A stretch of 64,000 nt of DNA from Monoplex corrugatus (taxonomy: Eukaryota > Mollusca > Gastropoda > Littorinimorpha > Ranellidae), in contig CM060306.1 in NCBI GenBank assembly GCA_030674185.1, positions 45,576,983 through 45,640,982 on the forward strand, written 5' to 3'. Positions within the stretch are counted from its first letter, which is position 1. Each line of letters starts with the position of its first letter. This document shows, one piece after another, positions 1 through 11,930 of this stretch. The notes under the pieces were generated by a model. It was not told the DNA's origin. It was given only the letters and a program-made list of their open reading frames with translations, and made no database searches. The position numbers and the translations under genes are program-made.

Positions 1-115
1 GGAGGCAACCCTACTTTCTCTCTCTTGGGGGCTGAGGAAACATACCTGCATTTACTCTGCATGATAATTGTCGTAGTTTTCTTTTCGTGAACAGTAACTA
101 AATGATATTAGCATA
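1..115. other. No recognisable feature
   Basis: Short non-coding stretch before a LINE remnant. I see no motif, repeat or splice structure in it. Confidence 0.5.
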
Positions 116-560
116 TTGTGGATAAAAAAAAAGGTACAGCTCAACAACACCTGGAATGACAGAGGCATACCAAACGGCCTGAAAGTTAGACTTTTAAAAT
201 GTTTGATCTGGCCAGTCATGATTTATCGCTGCGAAACCTGGACTCTGAAAAAACTGATTGCGGAAGAGTTGAGGCAGCAGAGATGTGGTTTTATCGGAGA
301 CTACTGCCTGTCAAATGGACAGACAGAAGAACTAATGAAAGTGTCCTGTAAGAACTTGATACCACCAGAAAACTACTAGCAGACATCAACAAGAGAAGAC
401 TGAAATATACTGGTCATGTGTCACGCAACAAGAACACAGACCTGATGGCAACAATCTTTCAAGGAAAAACAGAGGCAAAAAGGAAGAAAGGCAGACCTCC
501 AGCCTCACACATCGAGAACATAACCAACATCAGTGGCCTAAATATTATTCAAAAAATTGT
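116..560 (+). pseudogene. RTE (BovB-like) LINE remnant, C-terminal part of ORF
   Basis: Broken 3' part of a reverse-transcriptase ORF. Two frames (about 116-379 and 418-545) together encode the region after the RT core. It contains a CLIWPVMIYRCETWTL segment, the family's LLYGCETWTL motif, then a degenerate [21 protein letters not shown] stretch (here GFIGDYCLSNGQTEE) and a YTGHVSRNKNTDLM block matching the GHVLRM motif. No RT palm or endonuclease is present, so this is a 5'-truncated, frameshifted copy. The same segment recurs at 57507-58350, with near-identical wording from WNDRGIPNGLK onward. Its function is gone. Family assignment comes from motif recall, not a search. Confidence 0.75.
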
Positions 561-589
561 TCACAATGTCATGACAGAGCGGCCTGGAG

Positions 590-835
590 GGAGACAGTGG
601 TGTCCGAGTGTGCGGCGGCCAACACCGAACCCGGTGATGCCGACAGGTGAGACAGGTGAGACATTGCGGATAAGGTCTGTCACACAAGTTCGATCCACCT
701 TCTGGGTAAAGGTTGGAAACGTTTCCAGTCTCACAGGGCCAAAATGCGTGCAGACCTGCCAATGCCTAACCCCGTTCGTGTGTATACGCATGCAGCAGAT
801 CAAAATCTGCACGTTAAAGATCCCCTGAGTCATGA
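590..835 (+). repeat. Dispersed SINE-like repeat, family S2 (copy 1 of 3)
   Basis: Shares its body and 3' end with copies at 31598-31830 (+) and 41655-41835 (-). The common words are CTGGGTAAAGGTTGGA, GCAGACCTGCCAATGCCTA and, near the end, TCAAAATCTGCACGTTAAAG. It follows directly on the RTE remnant, so it may have inserted at that element's 3' end. Its head is not a clear tRNA here, but the copy at 31.6 kb has a tRNA-like head. Confidence 0.6.
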
Positions 836-1049
836 CAGTCCCTGGTTTACGGAGACATGAAAACACCAGGCATGCAGGCAACAGCAAGTTTGGAGAAAAG
901 GTATTTAATGGACAATGAAGTATTATTGTCATTACACGATAAATGTGAAGTATATGATGTAGAAAGCCTGTCACGCACACTGAATGGTAAATTAAAAGGC
1001 GTGATGTATATAAAGTCTGTTACGTTCATTACATGGCAAATCATAAATC
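836..1049. other. Non-coding, degenerate repeat of a GGTAAATTA motif
   Basis: Contains AATGGTAAATTAAAAGG, related to GGTAAATTATCGGG at about 1683 and GATAAATTATCGGG at about 1822. The stretch 900-2340 may be an old, strongly diverged tandem or dispersed repeat. No coding signal. Confidence 0.35.
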
Positions 1050-1175
1050 GGCCAGATATGCATCATCATAATCATCTTCATGTGCCCTGCCGCATGGCGT
1101 TGGCAATCATGCATCTATCTCTTGGCGCCGCATGCACATCTTCCACCCTGTCTGTCCTCAGCCATACATATGCAT
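1050..1175 (-). repeat. 3' end of an RTE LINE
   Basis: On the minus strand this reads as the last ~100 bp of the RTE copies at 53330-54122 (+) and 11435-11930 (-). It includes GACAGACAGGGTGGAAGATG, the ANAM-like codons GCCAACGCCATGCGGCAGGG and the CACATGA tail that runs into a short ATG/ATT-rich microsatellite. It is heavily 5'-truncated, which is typical of target-primed reverse transcription. Confidence 0.75.
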
Positions 1176-1192
1176 GATGTATATACATATAT

Positions 1193-1234
<42 letters not shown>

Positions 1235-1245
1235 TATCATCATAA
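1176..1245. repeat. (TA)n microsatellite
   Basis: Alternating TA with a few CA interruptions. It lies directly beyond the RTE 3'-end fragment. Confidence 0.9.
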
Positions 1246-1903
1246 AATACATATGTATGATACTGTATGTAAATTAGATGGGAAGTCATCAGGAACGTTA
1301 CAACCACACAATGGGAAACGAGAAGATTCACCGAAGAAACCAGATAAAATTATGCGGTACAATAACAAATGGGACGCTTTAACGCGTTAACTAAATAATT
1401 GGCCAGTATGTCATCTGAACTGATTCTTCAACACATTATAGCAGACACCATAAACACTATGCAAAAGATAAGATAGCATGTATAGAGACAAGATGGTCCA
1501 TCAAATCATAGATATAAAAAGATCAAATTCTCCTTCGTCAAAAGTTTCAGCCACAGAGCTGCATAAAGAAAGTGCCAACTACAAATTTCCGCCGGATGCA
1601 GACAGGTAAAGTAGATGCTAATTCTACAGCAAGTCGTTTAACTGAGATGATAAACAGTAAGGTACACCATGAAAAAGTGAATGGTAAATTATCGGGTCTA
1701 TAGTATCGATGTTAAGGTTTGTCATTACATGGTGGTATCATGTTAAAGTCTGTCATAGAAAGTCCTTAGGATATCATAGGGTATGTCGTATCAATGACCA
1801 AAGTTCATCACATACGCTGGATGATAAATTATCGGGTGCGTCGTGCATATTAGAGAATAAGTTACAATCTACATTACGAGAACAAAACATAGTAAACTGT
1901 AAG
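1246..1903. other. Non-coding
   Basis: No open frame of note. It holds two diverged copies of the GGTAAATTATCGGG motif (about 1683 and 1822) and nothing else I recognise. Confidence 0.5.
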
Positions 1904-2040
1904 TTTGGTTGGTTGGTTGGCTGGTTGGTTGGTTGGTTGGTTGATTGGTTGGTTGGTTGGTTGGTTGGTTGTTTGGTTGGTTGGTTGGTTGGTTGGACGG
2001 TTGCTTGCTAGCTTGCTTGCCTGCTTGCTTGCTTGCTTCT
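1904..2040. repeat. (GGTT)n / (GCTT)n microsatellite
   Basis: Tetranucleotide GGTT with GGCT and GATT variants, changing to GCTT at the right end. Its translation (WLVGWLVG one way, NQPTNQPT the other) explains the open frames here, which are not genes. Confidence 0.95.
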
Positions 2041-3235
2041 GTCTCAGAACACATTTCTTTGTCATAAGATAGACGTGAGAAGGTTGTAATCAGTTGACAC
2101 AACAGTTGACACAACAGGCAATGGTTTCCGCATTTTGCGTTATTATCGTCAACATCAGTGGGAATAATAAATGTGCTTGGCGGTAAATTGATAACAAAAA
2201 CTGGACGGTAAATGATGAGGTACGAGATGTACACGACAATGGTAATGATGCATTGCGTCCCCCTAAGTAATTGGTCGGCTCGTCATCTAATATAATTGTA
2301 AGCCGTACGTCAGATATCGAGACGCTATAAGCACTACGCAACAGGCTAGATGATGTGCATAGAAACGAAACAGTACGTCAAAATCATTGGTATAAATAGA
2401 TTAAATCCCCCACCCCACCCCCCGCCATTCACCACCAGCAGCCGCGGCCATGGAGCTGTTGTAAGACAGTGTCAGCTACAAATCACTCTCTGCGCCAACG
2501 TGTCGCCCGTGCTGGCTTTGGCCCTCAGAGAGCACCAAGAAACCAGGTCAATGCAAGAGACGGATGTCCACTATAAAATCATTCCACGAAGGTGAAATTC
2601 AAGAAAGAAGGTTGGAGGTAATGGACAATATAGAACAGACGCTTGGTTTCTGGAAGAACCGTGCAGGTGTGACGCAAAGAGAGACACCGCGGGGAAGGGA
2701 GGGACAGGGAAGGTGTCCCCTTGACCGACATAGATCATACAACCCCTCGCAAACCCGAACACAAAACACGACTCTCACCTTGTTTGACGAAGGCGCACAG
2801 AGCGACCAGCAGAACCGCTACCGAAGACAATTCCTTTCCGAGAAGATTCATGCTGACGAAGAAAGAACTGTCACAAACACCACTTTCTTCTTCTTCTACC
2901 TTTCCCTTCGACTTATTCCTTCACTATCTTCTTTCCCTAGTGTCGCCCTTGTTTTTCCGATTTCCACTACGAAGTGCTGACTGCCATGAAAACGGCACAC
3001 GCCGCTATCGATCTGGCCAGCCGAACTGTTCGGCTTGCATCGGGGATGGATGGAAGGATGGAAGGAAGGCTAGCTGCTGGCATGTTTTGGTTCTTGTCTG
3101 CCAGGAAGGTTCTCCTTTGCTAGTCCTTTTTTTTTCTTTGTCCTCGACAGTTTGTTTTTTTCTTCTTCTTTCTCTCGTATAAAATTGGAACGGATTTATG
3201 GAGAGTAGAGTACTGTTTGGTTTTTATGAGTTTAA
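2041..3235. other. Non-coding
   Basis: Mixed-composition DNA with a C-rich patch near 2408 and pyrimidine tracts near 2885 and 3125. Short open frames of up to 153 codons show no recognisable domain. Confidence 0.5.
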
Positions 3236-3348
3236 ACGTCACCGACGCTACTTGTGTGTCTGTATATGTGGTGTGGTGTGGTGCGTTGTGTGTGTCTGTG
3301 TGTCTGTGTATGTGTATGTGTATGTGTGTGTGTTGTGTGTGTGTGTGT

Positions 3349-3386
<38 letters not shown>

Positions 3387-3736
3387 TGTGTGTGGTGTGT
3401 GTGTCGTGTGTTGTGTGTGTGTTTTGTGTGTGTGTGTGTGTGTCTGTGTGTATGTCTGTGTGTGTATGTTCGTTCGTTCGTTCTTTGATTTAACGTCTTT
3501 TCACTGTAAGTGATATTAGACGGTGTGTGTGTGTATGTGTGTCTGTGTGTGTGTGTCTGTGTGTATGCATGTGTGTGTGAGTGTGTGTTGTGTGTGTGTC
3601 TGTGTCTGTGTGTGTGTCTGTGTGTGTGCGTGTGTGTGTGTGTGTGTATGTGTGTGTGTGTGTGTGTATGTGTGTGTGTGCGCGTGTGTGTGTCGTGTAT
3701 TGTGTGTATGTCGTGTGTTTTGTGTGTGTGTGTGTG

Positions 3737-3798
<62 letters not shown>

Positions 3799-3865
3799 TG
3801 TGTGTGTTGTACGATGCGTGTGTGTTGTGTATGTGTGTGTGTATATATGTGTGTGTGTTTTAGAG
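3236..3865. repeat. Interrupted (GT)n microsatellite block
   Basis: Two long GT-rich tracts (about 3240-3470 and 3521-3862) are separated by a short spacer holding (TTCG)n at 3470-3483. Frequent TA and TC interruptions point to an old array. All CVCVCV and HTHTHT frames are artefacts of it. Confidence 0.95.
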
Positions 3866-4187
3866 AGCCAGGAGGGAGGTAAAGAGAGGGAATTCAACAA
3901 TAAATAACTCTCGACTTTTACAGATGAATTTTTGTCCTTTCAGGACAGCAACAAAGCTAGTAAGGATTCCAGAGATACGCACATAAAAGTTAATCCCCCC
4001 TTAATTTGAATGTTACAATCATAGAACTACTTCCAGGCCTTGACTGATTCATAAATATGTACCAGATGTCTGATCCAGTACGTTTTTGTTATTTACTGGT
4101 TTTTGTATCCATGCGGATTACTTTCGATGTTGATTCTCTTATTTTTGATGGAGATTATTTCATACTGGACGGGGTAGAGATATCTAT
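3866..4187. other. Non-coding
   Basis: AT-rich single-copy-looking DNA. Nothing recognisable. Confidence 0.5.
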
Positions 4188-4194
4188 GTGTGCG

Positions 4195-4247
<53 letters not shown>

Positions 4248-4250
4248 GAC
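4188..4250. repeat. (TCTG)n microsatellite
   Basis: Almost perfect TCTG tetranucleotide, followed by a short TATA-rich tail. Compare the array at 42716-42806. Confidence 0.95.
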
Positions 4251-4367
4251 TGTATATACATACATATATATAAACAGATATATATGGCTTGTTTTCAGAT
4301 GTCTTCCCTCTTCATTTTTTTTCCTTTCTAAATGAAGGGAGACATTTCCATTGACCTGAGAGGAAGG

Positions 4368-4369
4368 AG

Positions 4370-4445
<76 letters not shown>

Positions 4446-4600
4446 CGCGCGCGCGCGCGCATGTGTATGTGTGTGTGAGTGTGTGTATGTATGTAAGTGT
4501 GTGTGGGGCGCGCGTGCGTGTGTGTGTGTGAGTGTGTGTGTGTATGTGTGCGCGCGTGCACACGTGCGTGCATGTGTCTGTCTGCGTATGTATCTGCCTA
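4368..4600. repeat. (GT)n with (GC)n blocks
   Basis: A perfect GT run (4372-4444), then a GC run and GT/GC mixtures. The order GT, GCGC, ATGTGTATGTGTGTGTGAG, TATGTAAGTGTGT recurs at 5340-5410, so the two arrays are probably duplicates (see 5210-5465). Confidence 0.9.
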
Positions 4601-5465
<865 letters not shown>

Positions 5466-6146
5466 ATGTGAGTGCGAGTCCGTACGTGACTTTGGAATAA
5501 TCCCAAGGTCACAAACAACTACCAGAGTGTTGAAATAGACATGTCTTCTTTTAACTACGAGATTTATTAGCGAAATGTCATAATATTTGGTGTGTACAGT
5601 CGAATTCTAGTCTTCATTAAGGTAACAAAATTTCATTAAACTCGGATTATTTTCACAGTCATTTGTACTTTTGTTATGATATATGTAACATAGAAGGAAG
5701 AAGATCAGTGTGACCTGAACATGCTATGTCTTTATATCTAGAGCAACAAAACACCCATTTTCTCAATTTTCCATTGCTTCTTTTTGTAATCGATTTTTTT
5801 CGAATTCAATTATGTTTTTAGCGTCTATTGGCAAAACCATTCGTTTTTCTTACAAAGCCTTAGTCGTGGATCAAGTATGCATCACCGATTTCAAGAAATA
5901 TTGATTATTCCATTGTCATGAACACGTCATTTATCCAAAATATAACAGTTATGCCATCCTGATGATTCAATTTATAGTAATCAGGAACACAAGCAAACAA
6001 AGTATTCTCTGTTCTGAAGATCTGAAAATTGTGCCAACGTTAAAATGAGAAGAAGCAATATCATTCATTATACGACAATACTCTTTTTGTTCATCAGACT
6101 TTCTAAAATACAGACAGATAAGATCCAAAACATGATCAGCTTGCAT
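5466..6146. other. Non-coding, AT-rich
   Basis: No open frame or repeat that I recognise. Confidence 0.5.
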
Positions 6147-6337
6147 TTAACCCTTTGACTCCCGCACCTTGTCTACCAGCATCCTGCATTGTTAACCATG
6201 CAATCGAAGCAAAAACTTTACGCTTTGACTCCCTCACCCTATCCACTAGCTTCCTGCAGGAACCTGGTGGATAGGGTGAGGGAGTCAAAGGGTTACGTTT
6301 TGCAGTTGGTGGATAGGGTACGGGAGCCAAAGAGTTA
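6147..6337. mobile_element. Nested hairpin (palindromic) element
   Basis: Two palindromes lie one inside the other. The inner one (6221-6294) pairs CTTTGACTCCCTCACCCTAT with its reverse complement around a TTCCTGCAGGAA centre. The outer arms (6147-6188 and 6300-6337) are diverged copies of the same arm (TTAACCCTTTGACTCCCGCA and the complement of GGAGCCAAAGAGTTAA). It looks like a short palindromic non-autonomous element that landed in the loop of another copy. The same hairpin ends the minisatellite at 62631-62709. There is no coding capacity. Confidence 0.8.
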
Positions 6338-6419
6338 ATAGTGTTGTTTCTTTTTATGAGAAGAAACATACACGGGCAAACACAAAACACAAGCACATGT
6401 GATCCTGCCCTTCCCTTAT

Positions 6420-6549
6420 CTTGCATGTGCGCACACACACGCCCACACACACACGCAATGAGAAACTTGCACATTGACACAGACATATTCACAGATATTC
6501 ACGCCTGTATGCACGTAAGTTTTCGCAGGCACACACATATGTACTCTCT

Positions 6550-6598
<49 letters not shown>

Positions 6599-6616
6599 CT
6601 CTCTCTCTCTCTCCTT
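6420..6616. repeat. CA-rich stretch and (CT)n microsatellite
   Basis: ACAC-rich sequence (6430-6465), then an interrupted CT run at 6545-6616. Confidence 0.9.
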
Positions 6617-7199
6617 TCACACATTTTTTTTTCTGGACAAGTAATATGGTACAGTCAAAGTGTATTAAATCCCTTTTCACCAAATTCCAAATTCTCGAAG
6701 AGACTGCGTCTTTAGCATAGTACAATTTTAGCCAATGAATGGATTGAATTGAACTGATTAGATGTTAGATCTTTTGTGGGTTCCCTGGGGAAAGTGCCCT
6801 GCCATAGTAATAATAATTTTGTAATAATGTTATAGTGTCTTCGTACGTGTGTTTCAGTTTACTGATGAAAGTAGACGTTTCCGTAAAGTCTTTGTCAGGA
6901 ACAACATTTTTGCAGCCATGGAACCTTTTACTTGCGGCTAAATGTTTGTTGCACACAACACGCTAGCTGATCGTCTTATCTGAAAGATTAGTACCCAGAT
7001 CACCACTCAAGGTTTTTCTGAAAGAGTGTGGAGGGGGGGGGTGAGAAAATACATGGAACCCTGGACCTCTGACTTCGCAGGCAGCTGATCTAACCAACTT
7101 GGTCTCCACTCCACAGGAGGGTTCCGCAACAGCACCCTGTGATTTTAATGAATCACAGAAAACTACAACATAGCACAAATTCATTAAATCAAAATCTTG
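6617..7199. other. Non-coding
   Basis: AT-rich with a G run near 7033. Nothing recognisable. Confidence 0.45.
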
Positions 7200-7330
7200 C
7201 CACCGCGTACATTTTTGCGCAGGCTCAGCGAGTTTGTCAGATAATTCCTGGTAAATTTGGGTGAAGCCCATGTGGATTGTCCGAGTGAAATAAAAAAAAA
7301 TCAGTCTTCTTAAATAAAACTCCAAACTCC
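7200..7330 (+). repeat. Dispersed repeat family D5 (copy)
   Basis: Shares GCAGGCTCAG, a GTCCGAGTG/GCCCGAGTG word and the end ACTCCAAACTCC with 56795-56945 (+). More diverged copies lie at 39285-39450 (+), 50185-50350 (-) and 52195-52315 (-). Confidence 0.55.
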
Positions 7331-7539
7331 ATATTAAATCGAGAACCAGCAGTAGCTCTTGGCTCAGCCTGATTTTTGCCTGTCGTGTTTTACACTGTTA
7401 ACAAAATTTGTACGTTTCCTTCCAACAACGTTATTCATGCCGTCATAAATGGACGAAACAGGACCTCCCATCCTACGCCCCATCATGGGAAGCAGAGCGT
7501 GCGCCACAGAAAAGACTGTCAAACTTTCTGCCCTGGTCT

Positions 7540-7780
7540 TTTACACATCGGGCCCGCACAGAAAAGAGTTGACCAACTTTCCAGTGTGGGCGGCGAGCAC
7601 GAACTCATCTCCTAGAAAGCCGGAGAATTTAATCAAGCTGCCACGATACGCTGAGACGTATGGTGGCCCTGTATTGCTGTTCTAGCCAGACCTCACTTTT
7701 CTCCCACTTGTGTCGATAACTGAAAGAAGGGCAGACTGTAACCAGAAATACGTTTTGCTCAATAACAACACGAAATCGTC
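7540..7780 (+). repeat. Dispersed repeat family D3 (copy 1 of 3)
   Basis: Shares the words CTAGAAAGCCGGAGAATT, AATCAAGCTGCCACGA, CTGAGACGTATGGTGGCCCT and CAGACCTCACTTTTCT with 10690-11070 and 18190-18640. It has no open frame that all copies keep. A tRNA-derived SINE follows at 7822, as also happens after the third copy. Confidence 0.7.
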
Positions 7781-7821
7781 CATCACTGACGAGCGGAGTT
7801 GAAATCTACTTCTACTAAGAC

Positions 7822-8236
7822 TCCAGTCACTGTGGCGACGTGGTTAGCGCAACGGACTACTGACTGGGAAGGCATGAGTTCGAACCTCTATCAGCAACAA
7901 CAAAAAACTAGTATTTTCGGCGTTTACTGGCTCCTACAATTAAGTCTACTATGGACGTCTTCGGGAAGACATGACATAAAACTCAGCTTCACTCACATAA
8001 CAAGTGCGCCAATGAGAATATTACTCAACTTTCCTGACCAACACTGCAGGTTTTGTATCTCTCAAGCCTGTTTGACGCCAGAATATATTTTGATAGGAAG
8101 CATAGATTACAGCCCTGTTATGCAGTCTTAATTGAAACGGAACACCATAGCATCATGATCATCATCCTCATTAAATCATAAAATCACCAATAATCATAGT
8201 ATCGTGAAAACTGTCCCAGATTCTGTGCCCTTCATG
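7822..8236 (+). repeat. tRNA-derived SINE, family S1 (copy 1)
   Basis: The head resembles a tRNA, with an A-box-like GGCGACGTGGTTAGCGC and a B-box-like GAGTTCGAACC. The body has TACTGGCTCCTAC and TTTGTATCTCTCAAGCCTG. The tail is CATAGCATCATGATCATCAT followed by CTGTCCCAGATTCTGTG. It matches the copies at 18740-19136, 29220-29612, 54220-54590 (+), 31020-31345 (-) and a fragment at 13112-13220 (-). SINEs of this kind are transcribed by Pol III and moved by a LINE. No functional tRNA is implied. Confidence 0.85.
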
Positions 8237-8845
8237 GTCTTGTGGTGATCTCAGTTTCAGTTTCCGTTACTACTCCATGCTGAAGTATATCCCAAGTTCG
8301 GGTGTCTAGTGTCAGTGGTTCATGAGGACTGTTGATGGAGGGCTGTGGCTGCGATCTCCTTACTGTGGGTCTTTCATCAGTCTGGTTCGACAGCTGAGCA
8401 GTTACTGTCATTAGTAGGGACCTTAGCAGGCAGTGTCTCATGAGTTGGATCAGAACCAGGCGCCGCTGAACTCCGCCGAAATGACGCAGTAGCAGTGCAG
8501 GTTTTCTCTGATAAGCGACCTTACGGTGGCTTGATCCCCAGGCTTCCATGGGGTTCCTGGCACTGAGTCTTCATCTGAATGAACACGAGGTTGGTGGTGT
8601 GTTCAGGAGACGGAATGAGTGGCCTGGTATCAACACCTCTGAGGCAATACAGAAGTTGTAATAACAAAAACTATAAACAGAAAAAGAAAGAAAACAAAAA
8701 AGAAAAGTGGTTAGTCAATAGCACTATCTGTTAACATGAGTCAGACGAGTAGACAAAGAGCTGAGATTTTTTTTCCCAGTATAGCGCTTTTGTGGGAAGA
8801 GGTTGGTGTTAGATTTGGAAAGGGGAAGGCTCAGAAATATATGAA
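8237..8845. other. Non-coding
   Basis: No coding or repeat signal I can name, though the wording of 8240-8540 resembles mobile-element sequence. Confidence 0.4.
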
Positions 8846-8965
8846 AACAGTTTCAGTTTCAGTTTCAATTTCTCAAGATGATATCTCCGCGCTCGGAATG
8901 AATTCCATATGCACTATCGTCGCAGGTGCATGTGATGGAGAAAATCCAAAATGATACGACGTTAA
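8846..8965 (+). repeat. Dispersed repeat family D6 (copy 1 of 3)
   Basis: GTTTCAGTTTCAATTTCTCA then AAGATGATATCTCCGCGCT and CGTCGCAGGTGCA. It matches 42306-42415 (+) and the complement of 13789-13862. Confidence 0.6.
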
Positions 8966-9014
8966 ACCTGCCCAAGAGCTGGCAAGGTCTCGAAGACCTA
9001 CCTAGATAAGTTCC

Positions 9015-9120
9015 AGTACCGTGAGGTCGTAGGGGGCGAGGTGACAGAGACCTCAACTTTTCCCGGGGCCAGCATTATAAGGGCAAACCCCATCCCCTCT
9101 CCCTCCTTCCAATTCATATT
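9015..9120 (+). repeat. Dispersed repeat family D4 (partial copy)
   Basis: TACCGTGAGGTCGTAGG followed by GAGACCTCAACTTTTCC resembles 26560-26780 and 38530-38770. The following 9170-9500 segment (CCGTGGGATCTTTAGCATGC) also looks like dispersed repeat, but I cannot delimit it. Confidence 0.45.
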
Positions 9121-9723
9121 CGAATTCACAATTTTTTTTACCAAGACTTCAGAAAGGCAAGAAGGCTAATTGGTCTTAAAAGGGGTGGGACCTGGGAAAT
9201 CAACCTACATGTATCTCTCCAATGTTTTATACCAAGGCAGCCGGGCAATGCCCTGCTCTTCACGATTTTCAACTGCCGTGGGATCTTTAGCATGCCCAGC
9301 CAGAAGGCGCACGGATCCGATTCGTTTTTCGTCCCCTTCCAAAGGACTAGACATTCAATTCGATTTTCCGGTCAAACTGAGGAGAAAAGTCAAGGCATGT
9401 GAAACAGAATCAGATGTGCAGAACATATACTTAATACAACGAGACAAGATAATTTTCGGCCAACTGGACTTTGTAAGAGGTCTGACAGCCTGAAACAACA
9501 TCTAAGGTTGCAGAGTGAAAGGCGTGAAATACAGGATTGAAAGTTGACTACTTATATATGAACATACGTATATATTGAAACCAAATAATAAAATGTGTTA
9601 TTGAGCTTTTTATACAAATGCTTTTTTTTTCACCATTTACGGGTTTCCACTAATTTTTTCGTCAAATGGTTTTCTTAACAATATGACTTGACCGTCTGTG
9701 TGTGAATACGCGCCCGTGCACAT

Positions 9724-9727
<4 letters not shown>
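9121..9727. other. Non-coding
   Basis: A 107-codon open frame at 9170-9493 overlaps repeat-like sequence and has no recognisable domain. The rest is AT-rich. Confidence 0.45.
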
Positions 9728-9816
<89 letters not shown>

Positions 9817-10015
9817 ATTTTTTTATATACATATGTATGTATGTATGTGTGTATGTATGTGTGTGTATCTGTGTATATATACACTTTATGTATATACTTA
9901 CATGTATATATTCTTTTAAATGTAGATAGCTAGACAGACAGATAGATAGATAGATGGTGAGATAGATAGATATAGAGACAGATACATAGATACATAGGTA
10001 GATACATAGATAGAT
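9728..10015. repeat. (CA)n followed by (TATG)n and (GATA)n
   Basis: A CA run (9731-9816), ATGTATGTATGT (9832-9870), then GATAGATA with GACA and CATA variants (9925-10014). It is a composite microsatellite. Confidence 0.9.
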
Positions 10016-10069
10016 GCACGTGAAAGCGGGAAAGAGAGAGTATATGTATATGTGTGTATATATTCAGGT

Positions 10070-10360
10070 GAAAGTAAAACAGAAAAACTACAGTAACAGC
10101 AAGGATTCTCCATGCATAAGAGAAGAGCGTCATCTCTTCAAGCCTTTGCTTTCTCTGAGCAGGACCTGTTCATCAGAGTATGGATTGACTGCGTGAGATT
10201 GCGTGCCACACAACCAACACAGCGAGCGCACCTGCCTCTGGCTTTCTTTATTCACTGCCACCTGTACTGAAACTTTTATCTGGGATGGCTTGGGGTGAAG
10301 GGTAAGAGAGAGAGCTAAACTGGTCAGGTCACGGAAACATTTTGCCTTAAGTATCTGTTT
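10070..10360 (+). repeat. Dispersed repeat family D2 (copy 1 of 5)
   Basis: Shares GAGCAGGACCTGTTCAT, GATTGACTGCGTGAGAT, GCACCTGCCTCTGGCTT, GAAACTTTTATC and GGTCACGGAAACA with 13410-13740, 15008-15120, 16980-17265 and 19430-19660. The family is about 250-300 bp, has no coding capacity, and three of its copies have a microsatellite at the left end. Confidence 0.75.
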
Positions 10361-10386
10361 CTCATGTTACAGGGTATTGCAATGCC

Positions 10387-10387
10387 T

Positions 10388-10420
<33 letters not shown>

Positions 10421-10440
10421 CTCTCTCTCTCTCCTCCTCT

Positions 10441-10477
<37 letters not shown>

Positions 10478-10490
10478 TTACCTTACTCTC
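10387..10490. repeat. (CT)n microsatellite
   Basis: Interrupted CT run with CCT breaks. Confidence 0.95.
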
Positions 10491-10689
10491 TCGCTCGCTC
10501 TGTCCCTACCTGCCCATCTCTCTTTCTTAAACTACTAACATTCTAGTTTTATATCATTTTGATATGTTTATGCCATTATACATTATTTATGTTATTATAG
10601 GTTCTCTGTTCATAGTAGTGTACTTGTTTTAATGCGGATGGGCTAGGGCTGGTTGCAACAAAGAAATGTACAGTTGTTTGTTTTTTTCT
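10491..10689. other. Non-coding
   Basis: AT-rich spacer. Nothing recognisable. Confidence 0.5.
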
Positions 10690-11070
10690 CCAAAGATAGT
10701 GGCTGTACAAAAAGGCTTAGCCAACTTTCTTAATGTAGTTTATCTCGTGTGGTCGATCCCCTTGTGAGGAGCAGGAGCAGCAAGCACAGACTCATCCCCT
10801 AGAAAGCCAGAGAATTCAATCAAGCTGCAATGACTCACTGAGACATATGGTAGCCCTGTTTGGCTCTACTTGCCAGACCTCACTTTTCTTCCATCCGTGT
10901 CCATTGCAGCAGTACAGGAAGACGGCCATTCTGCTTTCAGACTGCACACAGTCGTCCATCTCTTATTGATATAAAGAGCTCATCAAACGACCAAGTGACG
11001 TTTTTACACCCCTTGACCCGATACAAGTGGGAGGATTGGGCAGGGAAGCCTATTGCAGCATGGTGGTTCA
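10690..11070 (+). repeat. Dispersed repeat family D3 (copy 2 of 3)
   Basis: The best preserved copy: CTCGTGTGGTCGATCCCCTT, CTAGAAAGCCAGAGAATTCA, CACTGAGACATATGGTAGCC, CTGCACACAGTCGTCCATC and GACCAAGTGACGTTTTTACA. It is homologous to 7540-7780 and 18190-18640. Confidence 0.75.
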
Positions 11071-11434
11071 AAGTAAAGAGGCTTGAGTTAGGTTATGAAC
11101 TCAAAGACACTTCGCATTTTTGCCTTTAATGTGAATGGCATCAATGTTTATGGCATGGGAGTAACAATTTCATTGTAAAACACTTAGCGACCTTTACAAG
11201 ACCAACTGCTGAATGCAAAATACCATAACACATTTCAAGTTTCTTTACTCCACACATTTCCGTCCTTTTCCGTGACACCAAACTCATAAATCATCGACAC
11301 TGTCTTCTTTTACGATTATATTTGAACACAACTGATTGAATTGGAAATGAGAGAGTGGACAGTTTTAAGTGTTGCATCTAGAGGGCAGGGGCTGAAGTTA
11401 ACAAAAAGGGTGGAAGGGGAGTAGACCGCTTATG
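11071..11434. other. Non-coding
   Basis: No recognisable feature. Confidence 0.5.
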
Positions 11435-11930
11435 TTGCTGTGATCATCACCATCATCATGTGCCCTGCCCGCATGGCGTTGGCGATCACAGCCCTCCATA
11501 CAAATCTATCCCTTATCGCTGCAAGTCCATCTCCCACCCTCTCTGTCCTCGGTCACCCTCTCAAGTCCGTCCAATATTTTCTCCCCGCGTTTACCGGGTG
11601 CTCTCTTTCCTTCCAGCTTTCCTGTTGCGACCAGGTGCTTTAATTTCTCTTTCCTCATAAAATGGTCTATAAATGTTGCGTGTCTTTTCCTAATCCTCTT
11701 TGTTAATGGTCTTCTTGTGTGCGCCTCCTTCAAAAATGTCTCGTTTGTTTTCTTTGCTGTCCATGGAACTCTCAACATTCTTCTTAGAAACCATCTGTAG
11801 TCTGCAAACCACCATCGTATACTCCCAAGAATATCATGACAAGCCAAAATACGAAGAAGGAAAACGACATAAATAAGGGCTCCTGTGGAACATCTTCGTC
11901 CGGTAGGGACCGTCATGCTCCGTTGCTATG
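11435..11930 (-). pseudogene. RTE (BovB-like) LINE remnant, 3' part
   Basis: Reading the minus strand, this encodes WFLRRMLRVPWTAKKTNET, the family's post-RT motif (FLRRxLRxxWTxKxTNE), then [20 protein letters not shown] and the end of the ORF. It finishes at GCGGGCAGGGCACATGATG, followed by a short GATGATGGTGATGATCA tail. RTE elements characteristically end in such short microsatellite tails. The RT palm and endonuclease are absent. It is a sister copy of 53330-54122 in the opposite orientation. Confidence 0.8.

Noticed and set aside
7822..7890. Functional tRNA gene
   Set aside because: Only A- and B-box-like words. It cannot be folded into a proper cloverleaf by eye, and it heads a repeated ~400-bp SINE.
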